From a virus, in IMG/VR virus record IMGVR_UViG_3300002835_000047, positions 1 through 64,000 of that record: a stretch of DNA of 64,000 bases. One strand, written 5' to 3'. Under the pieces are notes generated by a model. It ran no database searches, was not told the DNA's origin, and saw only the letters and a program-made list of their open reading frames with translations. Positions 6,126 through 15,544 of this stretch are shown piece after piece. Made by a program: the position numbers and the translations under genes. Within the stretch, counting starts at the first letter, position 1, and each line of letters begins with the position of its first letter.

Positions 6126-8304
6126 AGTTATACCCACATACGAGAATAACACATGGACCGTCACAAAATTTGATACGGATCAGGAGTTTATTGATTTTAT
6201 ACTTTCTATATTTAAAGTTCCTGGTGAATATGCCTTTGATGAAACATCTTGGGCATTTAATGAACAATCTAAAAATTTTGAGAGTCAGGGTTTTTACTGT
6301 GCTGCTCCATTTAGATCTAAAGATTTTAATTATTACTGGGATGATCAAAAGGAAAAGTGTAGAAAAGGAGTAATTTTTAAAAACAATGGTAATTTTTGGT
6401 ACCTTACTAGGGATTATTATATGTGGCTTAACTTTCTTCCTATTTATGATAAGGAAGAAAAAAAGTATGGGTTTGCTAAAGTAAGGGACGCTCAATATCA
6501 TATGGCTTTGTATGAGCTATTAGCGGAACTAAATTACAAGCATGTAGCAATATTAAAAAAACGTCAGATTGCATCTTCTTACTTTCACATGGGTAAGATT
6601 ATAAACACATATTGGTTTGAAGAGGGTAGCGTTTGTAAGATTGGTGCAAGTTTGAAAGATTATATAAACGATAAAGGTTCATGGAAATTCTTAGACGAAT
6701 ACAAAGACTTTCTTAATGAACACACTGCTTGGTACAGACCAAGCAATCCCGAAAAGGTTTTATTATGGCAGCAGCAAATTGAAGTAAGGGTTGGTAATAG
6801 AAAAACAACAAAGGGTTTAAAATCTAAAATACAAGGCACTTCATTTGAGAAAAGTCCAACCACCGGTGTTGGTGGACCAACGACATATTTCTTTCATGAA
6901 GAAGCGGGTATTGCGCCAAAGATGATGGAAACCTATGAGTATTTAAGACCGGCAATGTCATCTGGCCAACTTACAACTGGTATGTTTATTGGTGCTGGTT
7001 CTGTGGGTGATTTGGAACAATGCAAGCCACTCAAAGACATGATATTAAATCCCACTAATAATGATATATATGCTGTTGAAACAGATTTAATTGATGGGGA
7101 TAATACTATTGGTTTAGCCGGTTTATTTATACCTGAACAATGGTCAATGCCTCCGTATATTGACGAATATGGTAATTCTTTAGTATCAGAGGCGCTAGAA
7201 AGTATTTATAATCAAAGGGCTAAATGGAAGCTAGAATTAAACCCAGAGCAATATCAACTTAGGATATCTCAGTCCCCAACTAATATTGCTGAAGCTTTTG
7301 CTTACAGAAAAGAATCTATATTTCCCCAAGGTATTATTACAAAGCATCTTAAGAAGATAGAAGAAAAAAATTATCCTTATGAGTGCATTGAATTAGAAAT
7401 GACTAGCAGTGGGCTTGAAGCAAAAAGAAGCAACAAGCTTCCTATATCACAGTTTCCTATAGATAAGCAATCTACGGATAAGTCTGGAGTATTGGTTGTT
7501 TGGGAAAGACCTGCTAAAAATTCCGGGTTTTTAAATTACTACGCATCTGTTGACCCTGTTTCAGAAGGTAAAACAACCACATCTGATTCTTTGTGTAGCA
7601 TTTATATTTATAAAACGGCTACAGAAGTTAGGCGTGAAACCCCGGATGGCTATGAATCTTTTATAGAAAAGGATAAAATTGTTGCTGCCTGGTGTGGCCG
7701 ATATGATGATATTAATAAAACACACGAGCAATTAGAAAAAATTATTGAATGGTATAATGCTTGGACTGTAGTGGAAAACAACATATCCCTTTTTATTCAG
7801 CACATGATATCGAAGAAAAAGCAAAAGTATCTTGTGCCAAAGCATCAAATTTTATTCCTAAAAGATTTGGCATCAAATACCACTGTTTATCAAGAGTATG
7901 GTTGGAAGAACACAGGTACTTTGTTTAAAAGTCACCTTATTTCTTACGCCATTGAGTTTTTAAGGGAAGAAATTGATAGCGAGCTTGATTCTGAGGGGAA
8001 CATTATTAGTACTACGTTTGGTATTGAAAGAATTCCGGATCCAATGCTATTAAAGGAGATGCTAGCTTATCAACCAGGTGTAAACGTTGACCGGCTAGTT
8101 TCTTTTTCAGCTTTAGTTGCTTTTGCTAAAATACAGCAGTCAAATAGGGGATTTACCAAAAGAAATGAAGAAGATAATACAAAGAACTTGGAAAATCAGA
8201 AAAATTTGTATAAATTAAAGTATAGTCCGTTTAAAAATTTGGAAAAGAGGGGATCCACAATTTCCAGTAAAGTTTCTAAATCGGCTTTTAAAAATTTTAA
8301 ATAA
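6118..8304 (+). CDS. terL: Terminase large subunit (TerL)
   Basis: A 728-aa packaging motor. The start is GTG 6118, inside the end of the GroES-like gene. The ATPase part shows a deviant Walker A KKRQIASS (147-154), as in other crAss-like terminases, and a Walker B with catalytic acid in YFFHEEAG (E261/E262). The C-terminal RNase H-like nuclease shows D479 in ASVDPV, E553 in VVENN, and D658 in NVDRLVSFSAL. It pumps DNA into the prohead through the portal encoded next, whose ATG overlaps its stop by one base (TAATG). The length is normal for the group. Confidence 0.93.
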   Translation: MIRVIPTYENNTWTVTKFDTDQEFIDFILSIFKVPGEYAFDETSWAFNEQSKNFESQGFYCAAPFRSKDFNYYWDDQKEKCRKGVIFKNNGNFWYLTRDYYMWLNFLPIYDKEEKKYGFAKVRDAQYHMALYELLAELNYKHVAILKKRQIASSYFHMGKIINTYWFEEGSVCKIGASLKDYINDKGSWKFLDEYKDFLNEHTAWYRPSNPEKVLLWQQQIEVRVGNRKTTKGLKSKIQGTSFEKSPTTGVGGPTTYFFHEEAGIAPKMMETYEYLRPAMSSGQLTTGMFIGAGSVGDLEQCKPLKDMILNPTNNDIYAVETDLIDGDNTIGLAGLFIPEQWSMPPYIDEYGNSLVSEALESIYNQRAKWKLELNPEQYQLRISQSPTNIAEAFAYRKESIFPQGIITKHLKKIEEKNYPYECIELEMTSSGLEAKRSNKLPISQFPIDKQSTDKSGVLVVWERPAKNSGFLNYYASVDPVSEGKTTTSDSLCSIYIYKTATEVRRETPDGYESFIEKDKIVAAWCGRYDDINKTHEQLEKIIEWYNAWTVVENNISLFIQHMISKKKQKYLVPKHQILFLKDLASNTTVYQEYGWKNTGTLFKSHLISYAIEFLREEIDSELDSEGNIISTTFGIERIPDPMLLKEMLAYQPGVNVDRLVSFSALVAFAKIQQSNRGFTKRNEEDNTKNLENQKNLYKLKYSPFKNLEKRGSTISSKVSKSAFKNFK

Positions 8305-11048
8305 TGAAATTATATAACGCACTGGATTTAAAAAAAGGGGCTAAGGCAGAAGACTATCAAGCTACATCGAGTCTTACACAACCAGTTCAGTTTTTACCTC
8401 AAAATGAAAAAAATGATGATTGGGCTGCTTGGAACATAGACTGGCTTGAAATACAGGGTGTTGAGTTTTTGAGAATGAATTCAAGAAAACTACTTAAAAA
8501 CTATAAACTTGCTAGAGGAATTATAGATAAAACAGATTACATTGTTTCAGATGATAATGATTACAGTGATGTGCTTGATGTTTTGACAAAAGAAACTGAA
8601 TCTGCTTTGGAGCTTAAATTTTATCCTATTATTCCAAATGTGATTAATGTATTGTCCGGTGAATTTTCAAAAAGGTACAATGGCATTCAGTTTAGGGCTG
8701 TTGATGATACGTCTTATAATGAGATGTTAGAGCAAAAAAGAATGCTTATTGAGCAAAATTTATTGGCTGATGCACAGTCTAAGCTTATTGCTAATATGAT
8801 TGAAATGGGGATGGATCCTGAGAGCGAAGAGGCTAAACAAGCAATGTCCCCTGAAAATATTAAGTCTTTGCCTGAGATTGAAGATTTTTTTAAGAAGGAT
8901 TATAGGTCTTTAGTTGAAGAATGGGCATCTCACCAGTATAAAGTTGACGAAGAGAGATTTAAAATGCAAGAGCTAGAGGAAAGAGCCTTTAGGGATATGC
9001 TTATAGTAGATAGAGAGTTTTGGCATTTTAAAATGCTTGAAGATGATTATGATATTGAGTTGTGGAATCCGGTTTTAACTTTTTACCACAAATCTCCTGA
9101 TAATCGTTACATATCAGAGGGAAACTTTGTTGGTAAGATTGATTTAATAACTGCAGCTGATGTTGTTGATAAGTATGGTTATTTAATGACTGAGCAACAA
9201 TTAGTTTCTCTCCAAAATATTTATCCTGCAAAATCAGCTTTATATCAAGTTAATGGCTATCAAAATGATGGTAGTTATTATGATGCCACTAAATCTCATG
9301 AATGGAACACAAATTCACCGGGCCTTGACTATAGACGTTTTGTGAGTAATTGGACTAATGACCCAGCTGCCGGTGGAGATATTTTGAGCGCTATTTTAAA
9401 AGAGGGTGACGATATTTCAAATTGGGGTGAAAGATATTTGATGAGAGTGTGCACAGTTTATTGGAAGACACAACGAAAATTAGGTCATTTAACTAAAATA
9501 ACTGCGGAAGGAGAGGTTATTCAGGAAATTATAGATGAGAACTTTAAAGTCACTGAAAAGCCTATATATGACACGTCATTGTTTAAAAATAAAACAAAAG
9601 AGAATCTATTAGAGGGTGAGCATATTGACTGGATTTGGATTAATGAGGTTTGGGGTGGAGTTAAGATTGGGCCAAACCTACCTTCTTTTTGGAGATCTAA
9701 TATATCTAATAATGTTAGTCCTATTTACTTAGGTATAAATAGAAAAAAACCTGGTAGAATTCCTTTTCAGTTTAAAGGTAGTCATACTTTGTATGGGTGC
9801 AAGCTTCCTGTTGAAGGTCGTGTATTTTCGGATAGGAATACAAAATCAACATCTCTGGTTGATTTGATGAAAGCCTATCAAATTGGTTACAATATGGTAA
9901 ATAACCAAATTGCGGATATATTGGTTGATGAACTTGGTACTGTTATTATGTTTGACCAGAATGCTATTCCTAGGCATTCTATGGGAGAGGATTGGGGTAA
10001 GCATAACTATGCCAAAGCTTATGTGGCAATGAAAAATTTTCAGATGCTTCCTTTGGATACATCCATTACCAACACTGAAAACCCATTGGCATTTCAACAT
10101 TATCAAACTCTAGATCTTGAACAAACAAAAAGATTGATGTCAAGAATTCAACTTGCTAATTACTTTAAGCAGCAAGCTTTTGAGTCAATTGGTGTTAATG
10201 CTCAGAGACTTGGGGGTGCTATTGCCCAAGAAACAGCTACCGGTGTGACTCAAGCTTTGAATCAGTCATACGCGCAAACTGAAATTTACTTTAATCAACA
10301 CTCTGATTATCTGATGCCTAGAGTTCATCAAATGAGAACTGATTTGGCTCAGTTTTACCAGAGCTCAAATCCTAGCATTAGACTTAGTTATATTACAAGT
10401 GAAGCTGAAAAAGTTAATTTTAGTATTAATGGTACAACATTGTTACTTAGAGATTTTAATGTTTTTGCTACGACAAAGACTAACCATAGGTCAGTTTTGG
10501 ATCAACTAAAACAACTTGCAATTCAGAATAATACAGCCGGCGCTTCAATTTATGATCTTGGTAATATCATTAAATCTGAATCTATAGCTGAGATTACAAC
10601 CGCTCTTAAAACTTCTGAGGCAAAGCAAAATGAACTTAGAAATAAAGAGCTTGAGAATCAAAGGCAAATGCAAGAACAGCAGTTGCAAGCACGTGCAATG
10701 GAGAATCAAGAGAAAATAAATTTTGAAGCTTCTGAGAATGAAAAGAACAGGCAGAAAGATATTATAGTTGCTGAAATTCGTTCTGCAGCTTTTGGATCTG
10801 GTCAAGATGTTAACCAAAATATGGTTTCTGATTACAAAGATGCAATGGGTGAAATTCGTAAAACCACTGAATATCAGGAACAAATGAATTTTAAACGTGA
10901 GGAAAATGCCACTAAAACCGGTATTGAAAGGGAGAAGTTAAACGTTGAAAAAGAAAGATTAACTACCCAACGTGATGTTGCCCAAACTCAGCTTGAAATA
11001 GCTAGAGAAAATAAAAATAAGTATGATACAAAGCCAAATAAAAAATAA
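8304..11048 (+). CDS. Portal protein
   Basis: A 914-aa protein directly after TerL, in the place and size range of crAss-like portals, which form the 12-fold ring for DNA entry and tail attachment. The N-terminal half has a clip/wing-like region with a long charged helix (about 138-260). The middle is mixed, with many aromatics. Residues about 580-680 include NTENPLAFQHYQTLDLEQ and the Gly/Ala/Thr-rich GGAIAQETATGVTQALNQ, which fits the crown/stem region. The last 180 residues form a Gln/Glu/Lys-rich coiled coil (for example QRQMQEQQLQARAMENQEK) that probably makes the internal barrel. The match to specific portal residues is by family order, not by a single motif. Confidence 0.85.
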   Translation: MKLYNALDLKKGAKAEDYQATSSLTQPVQFLPQNEKNDDWAAWNIDWLEIQGVEFLRMNSRKLLKNYKLARGIIDKTDYIVSDDNDYSDVLDVLTKETESALELKFYPIIPNVINVLSGEFSKRYNGIQFRAVDDTSYNEMLEQKRMLIEQNLLADAQSKLIANMIEMGMDPESEEAKQAMSPENIKSLPEIEDFFKKDYRSLVEEWASHQYKVDEERFKMQELEERAFRDMLIVDREFWHFKMLEDDYDIELWNPVLTFYHKSPDNRYISEGNFVGKIDLITAADVVDKYGYLMTEQQLVSLQNIYPAKSALYQVNGYQNDGSYYDATKSHEWNTNSPGLDYRRFVSNWTNDPAAGGDILSAILKEGDDISNWGERYLMRVCTVYWKTQRKLGHLTKITAEGEVIQEIIDENFKVTEKPIYDTSLFKNKTKENLLEGEHIDWIWINEVWGGVKIGPNLPSFWRSNISNNVSPIYLGINRKKPGRIPFQFKGSHTLYGCKLPVEGRVFSDRNTKSTSLVDLMKAYQIGYNMVNNQIADILVDELGTVIMFDQNAIPRHSMGEDWGKHNYAKAYVAMKNFQMLPLDTSITNTENPLAFQHYQTLDLEQTKRLMSRIQLANYFKQQAFESIGVNAQRLGGAIAQETATGVTQALNQSYAQTEIYFNQHSDYLMPRVHQMRTDLAQFYQSSNPSIRLSYITSEAEKVNFSINGTTLLLRDFNVFATTKTNHRSVLDQLKQLAIQNNTAGASIYDLGNIIKSESIAEITTALKTSEAKQNELRNKELENQRQMQEQQLQARAMENQEKINFEASENEKNRQKDIIVAEIRSAAFGSGQDVNQNMVSDYKDAMGEIRKTTEYQEQMNFKREENATKTGIEREKLNVEKERLTTQRDVAQTQLEIARENKNKYDTKPNKK

Positions 11049-11145
11049 TTAATGTTTAATGAAAAAAATATTTTTGTTATAGCTATATGATGTAAAATAT
11101 TTTTTTTGTAAAAAATTTTATAGGTTTAATTTGGAAATACTTTTT

Positions 11146-11154
11146 TATATTATA
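11146..11154 (+). promoter_or_regulatory. TATATTATA promoter-like element
   Basis: Lies 27 bases before the ATG of the scaffold-like gene, within a 132-base AT-rich gap after the portal gene that holds nothing else clear. The same TATATTA core recurs before several other units here. No TTTG at the right distance. Confidence 0.4.
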
Positions 11155-11180
11155 TACATAACCAACAAACCAAAAAATAT

Positions 11181-12443
11181 ATGAGTGCACAAGAAATACA
11201 AACTAAAGTTGAAGTTTTAGATCTAGACATAGATCAGCTTTTCGGTGGAACTGCTTCTGCTGAAAGCATTACTGTTCCTGATTCCGGAACCGGTTCAGAT
11301 AAAAAGTCTGTTAATATTTTTTCTAAAGCAAAACCCGCAGACTTTTCATTTACTGAACCAATTGATGATGGTAATAAAGAGATTACAGATGATAAATCTA
11401 ATGCTGCATCAAATACCGAATTAAATGATAAGTTAGATAAAAATGAAACTACTAACGTAGATGAGTTTGATTCTTTTACTAAAGATGATGATAAGACTGA
11501 GAATAGAGGTAGAAAGAAAATTGAAGGCATTGCAGATGTGTTTAGCAAACTAATTAAGGATGAAAAAATTGTTCCTTTTGATGATGATAAACCATTTTCT
11601 GAATACACGCTTAAAGATTGGGAAGAATTGATTGAAGCTAACTTAGAAGAAAAAGCTAATCAAACAAGACAAGAAACCCCAAAACAGTTTTTTGAGTCCT
11701 TGCCTGAGGAGTTGCAAATTGCAGCACGTTATGTAGCTAATGGCGGTACAGATCTTAAAAGTTTGTTTCAAACATTAGCCCATGTTGAAGAAACTAGGGA
11801 TCTTGATGTAAAAAATGAGAAGGACCAGGAAAAGATTATTAGAGATTATCTTCATTTCACAGGTTATGGTAGTGAGTCAGATATTGAAGAAGAAATTGAA
11901 GTTTGGAAAGATTTAGGAAAACTTGAAGCCCAAGCTAATAAGTTTAAGCCAAAGTTGGATAAGATGCGCGAAGAAGTTGTGGCTAAAAAGCTTGAAGAAC
12001 AGGAACTTAGGAGAAAACAACAAGAAACTGCATCACGCAGATATGCGCATAATGTTTATGAAACATTGAAGAATGGAGAGTTGGGTGAAATTAAACTAGA
12101 CAAAAAAACACAAAACATGCTTTTTTCTGGTTTAGTTGAACCAAATTATCCATCGGTTAGTGGAAGAAACACAAATTTATTGGGTCATCTTTTGGAAAAA
12201 TACCAATTTGTTGAGCCAAATTATTCTTTGATTTCAGAGGCGCTTTGGTTGCTATCTGACCCAGATGGGTACAAGTCTAAAATTATGGAAAAGGGATCGC
12301 AGAAGGCTGTTGAAGCAACTGTTAGAAAACTTAAAATAGAACAGGCCGCTAATAGCTCAAGTTCTACAGGAGTATATGATAATGAAGAATCAAATAACAA
12401 GAGAAAAATACAGAGACCGAATAACTTTTTTAAACGCTTTTAA
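11181..12443 (+). CDS. Putative scaffolding protein
   Basis: A 420-aa acidic protein between portal and major capsid protein, the usual place for a phage scaffold. The first 120 residues are disordered-looking and rich in D, E, S, T, N and K (for example SDKKSVNIFSKAKPADF). A helical middle follows (about 170-290), with long Glu/Lys/Gln coiled-coil stretches (KLEEQELRRKQQETASRRY). The end is basic (NKRKIQRPNNFFKRF), as in scaffolds that touch the capsid through a basic C-terminal tail. No protease motif is seen. The role is inferred from position and composition. Confidence 0.65.
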   Translation: MSAQEIQTKVEVLDLDIDQLFGGTASAESITVPDSGTGSDKKSVNIFSKAKPADFSFTEPIDDGNKEITDDKSNAASNTELNDKLDKNETTNVDEFDSFTKDDDKTENRGRKKIEGIADVFSKLIKDEKIVPFDDDKPFSEYTLKDWEELIEANLEEKANQTRQETPKQFFESLPEELQIAARYVANGGTDLKSLFQTLAHVEETRDLDVKNEKDQEKIIRDYLHFTGYGSESDIEEEIEVWKDLGKLEAQANKFKPKLDKMREEVVAKKLEEQELRRKQQETASRRYAHNVYETLKNGELGEIKLDKKTQNMLFSGLVEPNYPSVSGRNTNLLGHLLEKYQFVEPNYSLISEALWLLSDPDGYKSKIMEKGSQKAVEATVRKLKIEQAANSSSSTGVYDNEESNNKRKIQRPNNFFKRF

Positions 12444-12470
12444 CCTTTAACAATTAAACAAAAATAAATT

Positions 12471-14090
12471 ATGGCAACACCAGTTTTAAACAATGGAATC
12501 TTCCTGAGGGATACTAACTACAAGGCTAGTTCTCACGTTGATTCATATCACCTAACTCAAATGTTGGGTAGCGCAGAACCTATGGACATGGGTCCTGTTG
12601 ATTTGTGGGCAATGACTCAAAAAGTTGAAATGCCTTTGTACCAAATGGCTTCTTTCGGCGGTAAGAACACTATTCTAGTGGACAACGCTCGTGGAGAATA
12701 CAAATGGCAAACGCCTATTGCACAAGACCTTCCTTTTGTTGTTTTGGATCTTGATCCATCTAACACTACCAAAGGTATTGATGGCACCACTTTCACTATT
12801 AAACTTTCCAAAAGATCTTTTGGTCATGGTGATATTATCACTTATGATAAGTATAATGGTGTTGAATTGTACGTGACTGCTGCAGATATTATTTCTGCCG
12901 GTGACGGTTTTATTTACACTGTTCAATTGGTAAATAACAACAATTCTGCTGTTCTTGCAAATAAGTATCTTGCGCCTGGCACCAAGTTTTTCCGCAAAGG
13001 TTCTGCCCGCGGAGAATATGGAGAGCGTTTCTCTGATATGGAGACTGGTTCCGGATTCCGTGAGTTTTATAACTTTGTAGGAGGAGCTGAAGCTCACGTA
13101 CACTATTCAATTTCAAGCCGTGCAGATTTGATGATCAAAGGTGGTTTGAATGCAGATGGAACTGTACCAGTAACCGAAATCTGGAGAAATTTTAACCAAG
13201 ATCAAAACAATCCTTCCGTTTCTTCAATTGAAGAACTTGTTGCTGCTATGGGTAAATCCGGTGCAAGACAAGCTTTTGAAAGCGGTCAGTTGTCTAGGAC
13301 TTTTATCACTAATCTTGAAGCCGCCCACCTTAGCAAAATTGCTAATGACATTGAAACTTATTTGATGTGGGGTAAAGGTGGTAGGGTTAAGCAAGATGGT
13401 CCAGATGATCTTCGTCTTTCTGTTGGTTTGTGGAGTCAGCTTGACAATTCATTTAAGAGAGTTTACAACAAATCTTCTTTCTCTTTGGATATGTTCAAGT
13501 CTGAGCTTTATAATTTCTACCAAGGAAAAGTTGAGTTCAAAGGTCCAGATCCTCAGCGCAAGCTTGTTGTTCAAACCGGTATTGGTGGTATGCAAATGAT
13601 TAACAAAGCAATTGCCGATGAAGTATATGGTTCTGGTTTGGTTCAAAATGCATCTGATATCGGAGCTGTTAATGGCAAAGGTATGGATCTTGATTTTGGA
13701 TTTGCCTACACCAGCTTTACAATTCCATTTTTGGCAAATGTTAAGTTTGTTCTTAATCCAGCTTTTGATAATCTGCATACAAACGATGTAGAAAACCCAT
13801 TGATTGATGGTCGTCCTTTGAGTTCTTATAGTTTCATTATTTTTGATGTCACCGAAAATGGTAATGATAACATCTATCTTTTGAAACTTAGCTGGGACAA
13901 CCAATTGAAGTGGTTCTATCAAAACGGTACTATGGACTATATGGGTCGTACTCAAGGTTTTGCTTCTTCCGGAAACTTTAATGGTTACCGTGTGTACATG
14001 AGCCAGACCATGCCTGCTATTTGGGTTAAAGACCCAACCAAAGTTCTGAAAATTGTGATGCGGAATCCTGTTACGGGAGGTTCATTCTAA
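12471..14090 (+). CDS. Major capsid protein
   Basis: A 539-aa protein following the scaffold-like gene and ending in a strong terminator. It should be an HK97-fold coat protein as in other crAss-like phages. The N-terminal arm is SHVDSYHLTQMLGSAEPMD. It is rich in small residues and aromatics, with many G-rich loops. The codon pattern is noticeably smoother (GGT, GTT, CTT, GAA) than in neighbours, as expected for the most abundant protein. No prohead-cleavage motif was identified. The leader CAAAAATAAATT-ATG is A-rich with no Shine-Dalgarno. Confidence 0.88.
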   Translation: MATPVLNNGIFLRDTNYKASSHVDSYHLTQMLGSAEPMDMGPVDLWAMTQKVEMPLYQMASFGGKNTILVDNARGEYKWQTPIAQDLPFVVLDLDPSNTTKGIDGTTFTIKLSKRSFGHGDIITYDKYNGVELYVTAADIISAGDGFIYTVQLVNNNNSAVLANKYLAPGTKFFRKGSARGEYGERFSDMETGSGFREFYNFVGGAEAHVHYSISSRADLMIKGGLNADGTVPVTEIWRNFNQDQNNPSVSSIEELVAAMGKSGARQAFESGQLSRTFITNLEAAHLSKIANDIETYLMWGKGGRVKQDGPDDLRLSVGLWSQLDNSFKRVYNKSSFSLDMFKSELYNFYQGKVEFKGPDPQRKLVVQTGIGGMQMINKAIADEVYGSGLVQNASDIGAVNGKGMDLDFGFAYTSFTIPFLANVKFVLNPAFDNLHTNDVENPLIDGRPLSSYSFIIFDVTENGNDNIYLLKLSWDNQLKWFYQNGTMDYMGRTQGFASSGNFNGYRVYMSQTMPAIWVKDPTKVLKIVMRNPVTGGSF

Positions 14091-14109
14091 GATTTGTGAA
14101 TCAAAAAAA

Positions 14110-14143
14110 TGGGGAGGTCATAGAGCCTCCCCACTTTTTTTTT
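14110..14143 (+). terminator. Rho-independent terminator after capsid gene
   Basis: Stem GGGGAGG (14111-14117) with CCTCCCC (14126-14132), loop of eight bases, extended by a T-A pair and followed by a nine-T run. It closes the capsid transcript. Confidence 0.9.
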
Positions 14144-14167
14144 ACTTAACAATTTAATTTAAATACT

Positions 14168-14425
14168 ATGTCAATTTATAAAAAAGGACCTTTTAAATAC
14201 ATTTGGGAATTCACAAATGTAACCGTAAATAAATTTAATGAAGCTGCTATTGCGGCTGGACTGTTCAAGCAACCTGAATTTGCTACGGAGGCTTTTGCTG
14301 ATGTACAAACTACTTTGGTTGCCAGATCTTACGCTGATAATGCTGCTGCAGTAACAGCAGGTTTGGCAGTTGGCCAACTTTATCTTAACACTACTACAAA
14401 AGCAATTACTGTAGTAACAGCATAA
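14168..14425 (+). CDS. Small modular structural protein (decoration or fibre-type)
   Basis: An 85-aa protein between two hairpins, so it forms its own short unit right after the capsid gene. The N-terminal half (MSIYKKGPFKYIWEF) looks like a binding peptide. The C-terminal half (ARSYADNAAAVTAGLAVGQL, then a short strand pair ending TKAITVVTA) matches a common small phage module '...DnaaAvaAGlavGqlY.t...l.vv' found on tail-fibre and virion-surface proteins. A head decoration or fibre-anchoring role is plausible. Confidence 0.7.
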   Translation: MSIYKKGPFKYIWEFTNVTVNKFNEAAIAAGLFKQPEFATEAFADVQTTLVARSYADNAAAVTAGLAVGQLYLNTTTKAITVVTA

Positions 14426-14440
14426 AACTCAAAAAACTTT

Positions 14441-14456
14441 TGCCGGGAAACCGGCA
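14441..14456 (+). terminator. GNRA-loop hairpin TGCCGG-GAAA-CCGGCA
   Basis: A 6-bp perfect stem closed by a GAAA tetraloop, 15 bases after the stop of the 85-aa gene. There is no proper T-run, so it may stabilise the RNA end or act as an attenuator rather than a full terminator. Confidence 0.6.
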
Positions 14457-14484
14457 TTAGGAATAAAAATTGTAAATAATTATT

Positions 14485-14492
14485 TACTTTTG
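14485..14492 (+). promoter_or_regulatory. TACTTTTG promoter -7 box
   Basis: Exact TAnnTTTG match, 31 bases before ATG 14524 and just after a hairpin, with no clear TTTG at -33. Confidence 0.45.
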
Positions 14493-14523
14493 AGTTCTAA
14501 TTTAAAACCTAAACCAAATTAAT

Positions 14524-15540
14524 ATGAATGATTACACGATTGTAGAAAAGTACCAACAAAACAAAAACAAAACAATTGCAATTCGTCCTTATTTTGATTC
14601 AAGTAAGCAAAATATGGGCCTTGAAAATTATGGCATGGCTCTTTATGATGGTGTTTGGCACCAGGAATCATTGGCTTGCTTAGAACTTAACGGCGTAAAA
14701 AGATATGTGACAGGCTTAAATGAGTTTGCTCCAGAGATTAAAAGATTGCCGGCAGCTGAGAGAGAGGTTAAGATTAAAGAAATAAGAAAGACAGTTGCTC
14801 AATTGGAAGCTGAGCTTGCGGCAAATGTTATTGATCCGGAAGATAAAGATTTTTGGAACAAGGTCACTTTGCTTAAACCTGACAATGATAAATTTTGGTC
14901 TAAGATTTCATTGCGTTGTGGCAATGACCCCGTTTATTTAGATCCAGAAACAGATCCTTATGATCTCATTAAACTGTATGCTATAAATGCAGGTGGTTTT
15001 AGTATTGTTGCAAAATCACTGAAAGAAGCAAAAACTTCTTCAGATTCTCCTAAGTTTTACTTGGATCAGTTGCAAGAAACTGTAAATACAAGAACTGAAT
15101 TGAGCAAGATTAGGAATCGTGCAATTGCAGAGCTTCAAAAGCTTTATGATACCAATACAAATAAATTAATGTATGTAGCTAAGGTTGTTGATATTAATAG
15201 TACACAATACACGAAGTCTACACCGAATGATATTTTGTATGAAAATATGGATTTATTTATCAATGGTGAGGGTTCTGAATCAAATAAAATTAGAGCTGCT
15301 AAATTGTTTTTGGAAGCTTCTGATTCTTCAATGGAAACTCTAAAAATTAGAGCTTTAGTTAAGGATTCAATATTCTACAGATTTATTGTTCCAAAAGCAA
15401 ACGGTTGGATTGAAACTTTGGATGGTAATCAAAAGCTAGGTAAAAATCCAAGTGAAGTAGTTGAGTTTTTAAAAGATCCAATTAATGAAGAGATCCTTTC
15501 ATCTTTGTTGAACAAAATTGAAACATATTGGGTAATTTAA
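14524..15540 (+). CDS. Conserved structural-module protein (338 aa)
   Basis: A 338-aa protein of the head module. The start MNDYTIVEKYQQNKNKT leads into a beta-rich part with the phrase MGLENYGMALYDG (about 38-50), then a charged helical middle (VKIKEIRKTVAQLEAEL) and a long helical C-terminal half. No enzymatic motif is visible. Its place between capsid and ring/connector genes suggests a head-completion or head-auxiliary protein. Exact family not recognised. Confidence 0.75.
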   Translation: MNDYTIVEKYQQNKNKTIAIRPYFDSSKQNMGLENYGMALYDGVWHQESLACLELNGVKRYVTGLNEFAPEIKRLPAAEREVKIKEIRKTVAQLEAELAANVIDPEDKDFWNKVTLLKPDNDKFWSKISLRCGNDPVYLDPETDPYDLIKLYAINAGGFSIVAKSLKEAKTSSDSPKFYLDQLQETVNTRTELSKIRNRAIAELQKLYDTNTNKLMYVAKVVDINSTQYTKSTPNDILYENMDLFINGEGSESNKIRAAKLFLEASDSSMETLKIRALVKDSIFYRFIVPKANGWIETLDGNQKLGKNPSEVVEFLKDPINEEILSSLLNKIETYWVI

Positions 15541-15544
15541 TTAT

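Noticed and set aside
8304-11048. Portal C-terminal Gln/Glu region as a separate gene or tape measure
   Set aside because: The frame is continuous with the portal body, with no internal start signal, and coiled-coil tails are normal for these portals.
11234-11608. 124-aa leftward frame inside the scaffold-like gene
   Set aside because: Mirror of an acidic coding frame (Ser/Leu-rich antisense); no promoter or terminator on that strand.
13449-13955. 168-aa leftward frame opposite the capsid gene
   Set aside because: Antisense shadow of a highly expressed gene; no supporting signals.
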